Assembly (NCBI GenBank): GCA_964403285.1
Contig: CAYOFG010000082.1
Span: 1 to 5,320 of the forward strand
DNA length: 5,320 bases
Direction of reading: 5' to 3'
Origin: WVXT01 sp964403285
GTDB lineage: Bacteria > UBA6262 > WVXT01
This document shows positions 1 through 5,280 of the stretch, one piece after another. Position numbers and translations under genes: made by a program. The notes beneath the pieces are model-generated. The model made no database searches, had not been told where the DNA came from, and was given only the letters and a program-made list of their open reading frames with translations. Position 1 is the first letter of the stretch. Every line of letters begins with the position of its first letter.

Positions 1-1
1 G

Positions 2-21
2 GAGTCCTCCCGAAAGGGAGG
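2..21. repeat. 20-bp hairpin repeat, copy 1
   Basis: The 20-mer gagtcctcccgaaagggagg occurs here and again, identically, at 91-110. Each copy contains a perfect 6-bp inverted repeat (cctccc at 6-11, gggagg at 16-21) closed by a GAAA loop, a GNRA-type tetraloop in RNA. The two copies bracket the three-arm palindrome at 26-80, so the region looks like one composite repeat unit. The window begins inside or at the edge of this copy, so the left border of the element is not visible. There is no T-run after the stem on this strand, so it is not a standard intrinsic terminator. Confidence 0.85.
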
Positions 22-25
22 GGTT

Positions 26-80
26 TGGAGTAGCGAAACTTGTTTCGCGTTAATAACGCAGAGCAAGCTCTGCTACTCCA
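26..80. repeat. three-arm (cloverleaf-like) palindromic element
   Basis: The ends are a perfect 9-bp inverted repeat (tggagtagc 26-34, gctactcca 72-80). Inside lie three consecutive palindromes: 33-48 (gcgaaa/tttcgc around CTTG), 47-59 (gcgtt/aacgc around AAT) and 58-73 (gcagag/ctctgc around CAAG). Neighbouring palindromes share a GC dinucleotide, so the terminal GC pairs can belong to either neighbour. The loops of arms 1 and 3 (CTTG and CAAG) are complementary to each other. It is not a tRNA: arm sizes, loops and invariant tRNA bases do not fit. The most likely identity is a miniature palindromic repeat family dispersed in the host genome; a structured RNA leader of aspS is the alternative. 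Confidence 0.75.
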
Positions 81-90
81 GAGTCTTTGT

Positions 91-110
91 GAGTCCTCCC
101 GAAAGGGAGG
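91..110 (+). repeat. 20-bp hairpin repeat, copy 2, masking the aspS ribosome binding site
   Basis: This is an exact second copy of the 20-mer at 2-21. The 6-bp stem (cctccc 95-100 with gggagg 105-110, five G-C pairs and one A-U) closes on a GAAA tetraloop. Its 3' arm is the only purine-rich Shine-Dalgarno-like sequence ahead of the aspS ATG at 122, so in RNA the hairpin would hide the ribosome binding site. The 5' arm of copy 1 could pair with the same bases as an alternative. Confidence 0.8.
105..110 (+). promoter_or_regulatory. aspS ribosome binding site inside a hairpin arm
   Basis: GGGAGG ends 11 nt before the ATG at 122, slightly longer than the usual spacing. No other Shine-Dalgarno lies between it and the ATG. 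An ATG at 111 is followed after one codon by TGA and is not a start. The site is wholly within the 3' arm of the 95-110 hairpin. Confidence 0.6.
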
Positions 111-121
111 ATGATTTGAAC

Positions 122-1987
122 ATGCCTAAATTGAAGAGAACCCACACGTGTGGGGAATTAAGGAAGAAAAATATTGGACAGAAGATAGTCCTCTCAGGAT
201 GGGTCCACAGGTGGCGAGATCACGGAGGGGTTATATTTATTGACCTGAGAGATAGAGAAGGAATTACTCAGATTGTCTTTGGTCGCCAGGAAAGTTCCGG
301 GGCGCGGGTTAAAGAATTGGAGACCCTTGCCCGGAAGCTGAGGGCGGAATACGTTATTAGCGTCGCAGGAAAAGTTGCTCCCAGACCGGAAGGAACGGCT
401 AATCTGCAATTGCCCACAGGTGAAATTGAGGTCTTGCCAGAAGAAGTTGAGATTTTGAATAAGGCGAAAACGCCTCCCTTTGAAGTTAGTGACCAGGTTG
501 ATGTGGCTGAAGAGGTGAGGTTGAAGTATAGGTACATCGATTTGAGGCGACAGAAAATGCAGAGAAACCTGTTGCTAAGAAATAGAGTGTATAAAGCTAC
601 CAGGAATTTCTTTGACGAGCATGGGTTTATAGAGGTGGAGACGCCATTTTTGACCAAATCTACTCCCGAAGGAGCGCGGGATTATCTGGTACCTAGCCGA
701 CTTAATCCCGGCAGTTTCTTTGCCCTGCCCCAGTCACCGCAGCTATTTAAACAGTTGTTAATGGTTGGTGGAATAGAGAAATATTTCCAGATTGTAAAAT
801 GTTTTCGGGACGAAGACCTGCGGAAGGACCGTCAGCCTGAGTTCACCCAGATAGATTACGAGATGTCTTTTGTTGATGAAAAAGATGTTCATTCCATAAC
901 CGAAAAACTGATGGCCCGAGTGTTTAAAGAAGTGCTGAAAATAGATATTTCTCTCCCCTTTTCCCGGCTTACTTATGAGGAATCATTACGTAAGTACGGG
1001 ACGGATAAACCGGACATCAGGTTCGCCATGGAATTGAAGGAAGTTTCAGATATCGTTGCAAAGAGCGAGTTCAAAATTTTTAAAGAAGCGCTGAAGAAAG
1101 ATGGCATTGTTTGCGCTTTGAACGCTAAAGGTTTTGCTGAAGCGAGCCGAAAGGAACTCGACGAGTTAAAGGAAATGGCTGGCGATTGTGGAGCGGAAGG
1201 TCTCGCCTGGATGAAAATGACCGATAAAACTTTGCAATCACCCATAGCCAAATTTTTCAAGCAAGAAGAACTGGACGAAATTGCTGAAAGGACTGAGGCC
1301 AAAAAAGGCGATTTACTGCTTTTTGTCGCCGATAAAGCAAGAATTGTCTATGATGCTTTAAGCAGGTTACGTACTTTTCTTGGTGAACGCTTAAATCTAA
1401 TTCCACGCATGTCACTTGATTTGGATTATCTCTTTTCTGAGCGACAGAAGATTTCTCTGGAAGCGGGCTTTTTCTCTTTTGTGTGGATTGTGGACCCGCC
1501 CCTTTTCGAATACAACGAAGAAGAGAAAAGATGGGGTGCTATGCATCATCCATTTACTGCACCCGAGGAAGAAGTTCTTCCTTTTCTGGAAAAGTTAACA
1601 GAGCTGCCTAAAGATACGAAAGAAGTTTCCCGAGTCCTTTCCCGGGCATATGACCTGGTACTGAATGGTTATGAGATAGGAGGCGGCTCCATCAGGATTC
1701 ATCAGAGGAATTTGCAGGAGAAGATATTTCAATTATTGAAGATTTCTCCTCAGGAAATTAAGGAGAAATTTGGATTTTTACTCGAATCTTTAGGATACGG
1801 AGCTCCTCCTCACGGGGGATTTGCTTTTGGACTAGATAGATTGGTTATGATTCTGACCGGGAGTAGTTCCATCAGGGAGGTTATAGCTTTTCCCGTGACC
1901 CAGAAAGCGTTCTCTCCTTTGACTAATGCTCCCTCAGCGGTGTCAGAAAGGCAGTTAAAGGAACTGCATTTAAAGTTAGAAAAATAG
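122..1987 (+). CDS. aspS: aspartyl-tRNA synthetase, bacterial type, probably non-discriminating
   Basis: This enzyme charges tRNA(Asp), and probably tRNA(Asn), with aspartate in the cytoplasm. With the ATG at 122 it is 621 residues, a little longer than typical bacterial AspRS. The order is an OB-fold anticodon-binding domain (about 20-115, with GWVHRWRDHGG and FIDLRDREG), class II motif 1 (around 169-190, FIEVETPFL then TKSTPEGARDY), motif 2 (222-245, FRDEDLRKDRQPEFTQ), a bacterial GAD-type insertion (about 300-415) and motif 3 (560-575, with GFAFGLDR and Arg573). His34 and Gly91 are the residues seen in non-discriminating enzymes, where E. coli has Leu and Lys. An upstream in-frame GTG at 89 would add 11 residues encoded by the hairpin repeat; I prefer ATG 122 because family similarity starts just after it and the GTG has no Shine-Dalgarno. 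The gene is intact. Confidence 0.97.
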   Translation: MPKLKRTHTCGELRKKNIGQKIVLSGWVHRWRDHGGVIFIDLRDREGITQIVFGRQESSGARVKELETLARKLRAEYVISVAGKVAPRPEGTANLQLPTGEIEVLPEEVEILNKAKTPPFEVSDQVDVAEEVRLKYRYIDLRRQKMQRNLLLRNRVYKATRNFFDEHGFIEVETPFLTKSTPEGARDYLVPSRLNPGSFFALPQSPQLFKQLLMVGGIEKYFQIVKCFRDEDLRKDRQPEFTQIDYEMSFVDEKDVHSITEKLMARVFKEVLKIDISLPFSRLTYEESLRKYGTDKPDIRFAMELKEVSDIVAKSEFKIFKEALKKDGIVCALNAKGFAEASRKELDELKEMAGDCGAEGLAWMKMTDKTLQSPIAKFFKQEELDEIAERTEAKKGDLLLFVADKARIVYDALSRLRTFLGERLNLIPRMSLDLDYLFSERQKISLEAGFFSFVWIVDPPLFEYNEEEKRWGAMHHPFTAPEEEVLPFLEKLTELPKDTKEVSRVLSRAYDLVLNGYEIGGGSIRIHQRNLQEKIFQLLKISPQEIKEKFGFLLESLGYGAPPHGGFAFGLDRLVMILTGSSSIREVIAFPVTQKAFSPLTNAPSAVSERQLKELHLKLEK

Positions 1988-2028
1988 AACCTTGATAAGG
2001 ACTTATTCATAAAATCTTAATTTACGAA

Positions 2029-2038
2029 AGGGGGGTGA
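2029..2038 (+). promoter_or_regulatory. strong ribosome binding site of the LysM lipoprotein gene
   Basis: AGGGGGGTGA matches the anti-Shine-Dalgarno complement AGGAGGTGA well, with an A-to-G change, and ends 4 nt before the ATG at 2043. It is the strongest and least obstructed ribosome binding site in the window, in line with high expression of an envelope lipoprotein. Confidence 0.7.
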
Positions 2039-2042
2039 AAAG

Positions 2043-2579
2043 ATGAAGAAAGTTTTGGCACTGGTTCTTTTGATTCTTCTCTTGGGAGTGGTGACCGGAT
2101 GCCCCAAAAGGCCTTTAGTTCCACCAGTCGATCAGGCTAGGTTGGATGCAGAAGAGGCCATTGCTTCTGCTAGTAAAGCAATAGATGCTGCTTGGAAGGT
2201 TGGTGCTGATACCTCAATAGCGGAGTCCTTACTTGAGGAGGCACGAAGTGCCTTCGCTGCAGGCGACTATGCGACTGCTACCTCCAAGGCTTGGGAGGCA
2301 GAAGCAGCTGCAAATGCAGCAAGAGAAGAGGCTTTGGCAAAGGCAAAGGAAGAAGAGAAAGTTGCAGAAGAAGTTGCAGTGGAAGAGGTGGCAGAAGAAG
2401 CGGCAAGAATTTATGTGGTAGGAACCTGGCAGAGGGATCGAGATTGTCTCTGGAACATTGCTAAGAAACCGAGATTTTACGGAGATCCCTGGAAGTGGAA
2501 GAGGATTTACAAAGCAAACACGGACAAGATTAAGGATCCCGATCTAATCTACCCTGGGCAAAAGCTGGCTATTCCTTAA
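2043..2579 (+). CDS. LysM-domain lipoprotein with alanine-rich helical middle
   Basis: This is a 178-residue predicted lipoprotein that probably tethers the envelope to peptidoglycan. Residues 1-20 form a type II signal peptide: MKK, a hydrophobic stretch, then the lipobox VTGC with the lipid-modified Cys at position 20. Residues about 30-122 are rich in Ala, Glu and Lys and likely form long helices; the SLLEEARSAF and GDYATATSKAWEAE pattern resembles DUF4398-like helical pairs. Residues 124-178 resemble a LysM peptidoglycan-binding domain (LWNIA, YGDPWKWKRIYKAN, then DPDLIYPGQKLAIP). The first LysM strand-turn is unusual: where the family has about GDT before LW, this protein has a longer GTWQRDRDC. 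Its link to aspS and phoH is by position only, and I give no gene symbol. Confidence 0.88.
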   Translation: MKKVLALVLLILLLGVVTGCPKRPLVPPVDQARLDAEEAIASASKAIDAAWKVGADTSIAESLLEEARSAFAAGDYATATSKAWEAEAAANAAREEALAKAKEEEKVAEEVAVEEVAEEAARIYVVGTWQRDRDCLWNIAKKPRFYGDPWKWKRIYKANTDKIKDPDLIYPGQKLAIP

Positions 2580-2595
2580 GCATAGATCTCCCACC

Positions 2596-2679
2596 ACCAG
2601 ACGCAACTTATGAACAAATTTAATAGGAAAACGCGGAGGCGAAGTATCTTACCGTCTGGTAAGGTACTGACCCTCCGTG
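2596..2679 (+). promoter_or_regulatory. structured leader upstream of phoH, possible RNA switch
   Basis: A long hairpin spans 2632-2679: an 8-bp lower stem (2632-2639 with 2672-2679, one G-U), a symmetric 3x3 internal loop (CGA facing GAC, allowing tandem G-A pairs), and an 11-bp upper stem (2643-2653 with 2658-2668, one G-U) closed by GTCT. The segment accagacg at 2596-2603 is perfectly complementary to cgtctggt at 2653-2660, which is the apical loop plus the top of the upper stem. The RNA could therefore form a 4-bp loop pseudoknot or an alternative 8-bp pairing. There is no U-run after the hairpin, so it is not a simple terminator. I do not recognise it as a known riboswitch class. It could also be a diverged palindromic repeat. 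Confidence 0.5.
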
Positions 2680-2716
2680 GGGGTATAGGTTTGTACGCTA
2701 CTCTCTTCCACATAAC

Positions 2717-2721
2717 AGGAG
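2717..2721 (+). promoter_or_regulatory. phoH ribosome binding site that decides a TTG start
   Basis: AGGAG lies 6 nt before TTG 2728, the ideal spacing, and no in-frame ATG or GTG in this region has a better site. The bases ctcc (2673-2676) in the upstream hairpin could pair with ggag (2718-2721) if that hairpin opened, but this is only four pairs. Confidence 0.65.
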
Positions 2722-2727
2722 CAAAAT

Positions 2728-3684
2728 TTGGTCAGCAAAAAGATTACTTTGAGAAGTAATAGAGAAGCTATTATTCTTTTTGGACAATACGACAACAATC
2801 TTCGGCTTATTGAAACCTCCTTTCCGGTGGAGCTTTTCGCCCGAGGAAATACGTTGACAATAAAAGGAAATTTAAGAGACGTTGAAGATGTAGAGAGGTT
2901 AATTGGTGAGTTGTTGAAAATTGTCTGCAAGAATGAGGTTTTAAGGACGCAACAGGTTGAATCTGCTATGGATATAATCCGTTCAACCCAGAGGAAAGAA
3001 CAGGAGAAGATTTTCTCGGACGTAATTTATCTCTCGGAGAAAGGTAAAGAGATTAAACCCAAGACACTACAGCAGAAGGTTTATGTTGACGCTATGCGGA
3101 ATTACGATATTGTCTTCAGTATCGGTCCTGCGGGAACGGGTAAGACTTATTTAGCTTGTGCCTGTGCCCTGCAAGCGTTAAAAGAAGAAAGAGTTGAACG
3201 GATAATCCTGACTCGTCCAGTTGTGGAAGCGGGAGAGAAACTTGGCTTTTTGCCCGGTGACCTTTATGAGAAGATAAATCCTTATTTACATCCTCTCTAT
3301 GATGCTTTCTATTCGATGATTGGTCCGGAGAAGTTCCAGAGATTCAGAAAGCAAGATATTATTGAGATTATTCCCCTGGCTTATATGAGAGGTCGAACAC
3401 TGGATGATGCTTTCATTATTTTAGACGAGGCGCAGAACACAACTCCTGACCAGATGAAGATGCTTCTAACCCGCATGGGATTCGATGCTCAGGCTGTAGT
3501 TACAGGCGATATTACCCAGGTGGACCTTGAGGATAAAAGGGCCTCGGGACTCATTCAGATACAGGGAATTTTGAAGAAAATAGAAGGAATAAAATTCATA
3601 TATTTTTCCCAGGCGGACGTCATTCGGCACCAGTTGGTTAAAAAAATTATTACTGCCTACGAGGAGTTTGAAAAGAAACGATAA
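2728..3684 (+). CDS. phoH: PhoH-family ATPase (YbeZ/PhoH-like)
   Basis: This 318-residue cytoplasmic P-loop ATPase is of normal length for the family. An N-terminal KH-like region (about 10-70) precedes the PhoH core. Walker A is GPAGTGKT at 133-140, Walker B is FIILDEAQN at 229-237, and the family motifs LTRPVVEAGEKLGFLPGD (161-178), PLAYMRGRT (216-224) and VVTGDITQVDL (257-267) are all present, so the protein should be active. PhoH/YbeZ proteins act with the endoribonuclease YbeY in 16S rRNA maturation and stress responses, and phoH is commonly followed by pgpH and ybeY, as the next gene here supports. The start is TTG, chosen because AGGAG is correctly spaced; the next in-frame ATG is deep in the protein, after the KH-like region. 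A structured leader precedes it and a palindromic repeat separates it from pgpH. Confidence 0.95.
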   Translation: MVSKKITLRSNREAIILFGQYDNNLRLIETSFPVELFARGNTLTIKGNLRDVEDVERLIGELLKIVCKNEVLRTQQVESAMDIIRSTQRKEQEKIFSDVIYLSEKGKEIKPKTLQQKVYVDAMRNYDIVFSIGPAGTGKTYLACACALQALKEERVERIILTRPVVEAGEKLGFLPGDLYEKINPYLHPLYDAFYSMIGPEKFQRFRKQDIIEIIPLAYMRGRTLDDAFIILDEAQNTTPDQMKMLLTRMGFDAQAVVTGDITQVDLEDKRASGLIQIQGILKKIEGIKFIYFSQADVIRHQLVKKIITAYEEFEKKR

Positions 3685-3723
3685 TTAATGACAAATTGAT
3701 TTTGTGCCTACAAGGACTATGTT

Positions 3724-3810
3724 GTCATTGCGAGGAGCAGAGCGACGAGGCAATCTCGTAATTCAGCAGGAGATTGCCACGGCTTCGCCTCGCAACGACC
3801 CTGCGGGTCG
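3724..3810. repeat. MITE-like inverted repeat of the TGTCATTGCGAGGAGC type
   Basis: Outer arms gtcattgcgagg (3724-3735) and cctcgcaacgac (3788-3799) are inverted repeats with one mismatch. Inner arms ggcaatctc (3749-3757) and gagattgcc (3770-3778) are perfect 9-bp inverted repeats around a 12-nt loop. A further 6-bp hairpin (cgaccc 3796-3801, gggtcg 3805-3810) overlaps the right end, so the right-hand bases have two possible partners. I recall nearly identical sequences recurring as intergenic repeats in many uncultured and anaerobic bacterial genomes, but cannot search here. It holds no protein gene and I see no clear target-site duplication. It separates phoH from pgpH, genes that are often tightly spaced. 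Confidence 0.8.
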
Positions 3811-3813
3811 ATT

Positions 3814-3819
3814 GAGGAG
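3814..3819 (+). promoter_or_regulatory. pgpH ribosome binding site next to the repeat
   Basis: GAGGAG ends 6 nt before GTG 3826 and fixes that start. It begins only 3 nt after the last hairpin of the palindromic repeat (3796-3810), so the repeat insertion may have replaced or supplied the ribosome binding site. Confidence 0.6.
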
Positions 3820-3825
3820 CTTGTT

Positions 3826-5280
3826 GTGGTAAAGTGGAGGCGTTTTTTACGGCGATTTTTGGTTGGACTTTTGAAATTAACTGAGGAGAAAGCCCGGGCG
3901 AAAAAGAAAAGAAAGAGAGTTTCTTTTCGCGAGACTCGTGTTTCGCCCTGGCTCATAGGAGTGGCCATATTTTTGATTCTTTTCTGGATTCTTCTGGGAG
4001 AGTTTGGGTTTTCCTGGAAAAATGTCCTGGGACTCTTCTTATTTATCGGAATTATCATGGTTATGCTTTCTGTCTATATTAGAAGATATGTTGGAGATAG
4101 GGGCGACCATAATTCCTTAGCAATTATCGGCTTAATAACAGTTATTATGGCTTTGATTATTGAAGTAGTCCATGTGACACCCGAATTATCAAGCTACTTA
4201 GTTCCTATAGCTTCGGCAGGAATGTTAATTACGATTCTGATTAACTCGCATCTGGCGATGGTCGTCGTACTTCTGTTAAGTCTTATCGTGGCGCTGATTA
4301 ATAGATTCAGTTTTGACCTCTTCTTTTTCGCTCTGGTAGGAGGAGTTGCTGGAATCTACAGCAGCCTGGACGTGAGGCATCGCCGAGACCTCGTCCGGGC
4401 AGGGTTGCATATAAGTGGTGCAAATATTGTGATTATCTCGATGATTGGGCTAATGAAGCAAAGACCATTTACTCAATTGGGAGAGAATTTTCTTTGGGGA
4501 ATCGGCAATGGGTTCCTGTCGGTTATCCTGACTATGGGGATATTACCCTATTTAGAGGAACTTTTCTCTATTACTACCGATATTAAGTTATTAGAATTGT
4601 CCGATTTCAATCAGCCCGTATTGAAGAGACTAATGGTGGATGCGCCGGGAACCTATCATCATAGTATAATTGTAGGCAACTTGGTAGAAAATGCCGCGGA
4701 GTTAATTGGTGCTAATTCGCTTCTGGCGCGAGTGGGTGCATATTATCACGATATCGGAAAATTGAAAAACCCGGAATATTTTGCCGAAAACCAAGAGGGA
4801 GTATTAAGCAAGCACGACGATTTGACTCCCAGCATGAGTAGCCTGATTCTGATTTCCCATGTAAAGGAAGGGGTAGACCTGGCAAGGCAATACAAATTGC
4901 ACAGACCGATTATTAATATTATTGAACAACACCACGGCACAAGTCTCATCTATTATTTTTATCATAAAGCCCTGGAAGAAAACAAAACCTCTAAAGTGGG
5001 AGAGGAAAAATACCGTTATCCCGGTCCCAAGCCAAGAACCAAAGAAGCAGCCATTGTCATGTTGGCAGATGCTGTGGAAGCGACTTCCCGCACTGTGGAA
5101 GAGCCTTCCTATGAACGATTGAAAAATATGGTAGATAAAGTGATTAATGATAAATTTATTGACGGGCAATTGAACGATTGCGATATAACTCTGGTCAATC
5201 TGCATCGGATAGCCGATAGTTTCGCTCATACTCTGACGGGGATTTACCATACCCGTGTGGAGTATCCTATGAAGGAATGA
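3826..5280 (+). CDS. pgpH: PgpH/YqfF-type membrane HD phosphohydrolase lacking the extracellular sensor domain
   Basis: This is a 484-residue membrane protein, much shorter than typical PgpH/YqfF (about 700). Studied PgpH enzymes hydrolyse cyclic-di-AMP to pApA. A basic cytoplasmic N-terminus (about 1-40) is followed by eight hydrophobic segments near 42-58, 66-86, 97-114, 120-139, 143-160, 163-180, 194-210 and 222-243. Positively charged stretches at 86-92 and 184-191 fall on the cytoplasmic side, as expected. The C-terminal HD domain has TYHHS (His278/His279), HDIG at 308-311, His345 (SHVKEG), His369-His370 (EQHHGT) and Asp415 (ADAVEA), the complete ligand set. The family's large extracellular 7TMR-HDED domain, normally between the first segment and the 7TM block, is absent: only about 8 residues (59-66) lie there. 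Start is GTG with GAGGAG upstream. Substrate is inferred from the family. Confidence 0.92.
   Translation: MVKWRRFLRRFLVGLLKLTEEKARAKKKRKRVSFRETRVSPWLIGVAIFLILFWILLGEFGFSWKNVLGLFLFIGIIMVMLSVYIRRYVGDRGDHNSLAIIGLITVIMALIIEVVHVTPELSSYLVPIASAGMLITILINSHLAMVVVLLLSLIVALINRFSFDLFFFALVGGVAGIYSSLDVRHRRDLVRAGLHISGANIVIISMIGLMKQRPFTQLGENFLWGIGNGFLSVILTMGILPYLEELFSITTDIKLLELSDFNQPVLKRLMVDAPGTYHHSIIVGNLVENAAELIGANSLLARVGAYYHDIGKLKNPEYFAENQEGVLSKHDDLTPSMSSLILISHVKEGVDLARQYKLHRPIINIIEQHHGTSLIYYFYHKALEENKTSKVGEEKYRYPGPKPRTKEAAIVMLADAVEATSRTVEEPSYERLKNMVDKVINDKFIDGQLNDCDITLVNLHRIADSFAHTLTGIYHTRVEYPMKE

Noticed and set aside
26..80. tRNA-like gene
   Set aside because: A stem plus three arms resembles a cloverleaf, but at 55 nt it is too short, has no TΨC or D-loop consensus and no plausible anticodon loop.
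1..110. CRISPR array
   Set aside because: There are only two copies of the 20-mer, and the 'spacer' is itself a multi-palindrome.
1990..2000. Small inverted repeat cctt-gat-aagg after the aspS stop as a terminator
   Set aside because: The stem is only 4 bp with no following T-run.
1992..2020. Possible promoter between aspS and the lipoprotein gene (TTGATA, 17 nt, TCTTAA)
   Set aside because: The -35 is fair but the -10 matches only about half of TATAAT, and in AT-rich intergenic sequence such matches are common. It is possible but not supported.
2233..2421. 62-codon + strand frame inside the lipoprotein gene
   Set aside because: It is a shifted reading of the Ala/Glu-rich coding region, rich in Gln, Arg and Lys, with no independent support.
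2632..2679. Intrinsic terminator of the lipoprotein gene
   Set aside because: The hairpin is strong but is followed by gggggtatagg, not by a U-run. On the opposite strand only a run of four T follows, with no gene to terminate.
3717..4058. 113-codon open frame on the - strand across the repeat and the pgpH start
   Set aside because: It lies over the palindromic repeat and the clearly coding pgpH start. Its first residues are simply the repeat translated, with no ribosome binding site or recognisable domain.
4804..5250. 148-codon - strand open frame inside pgpH
   Set aside because: It is antisense to the conserved HD domain, with no family features or ribosome binding site.
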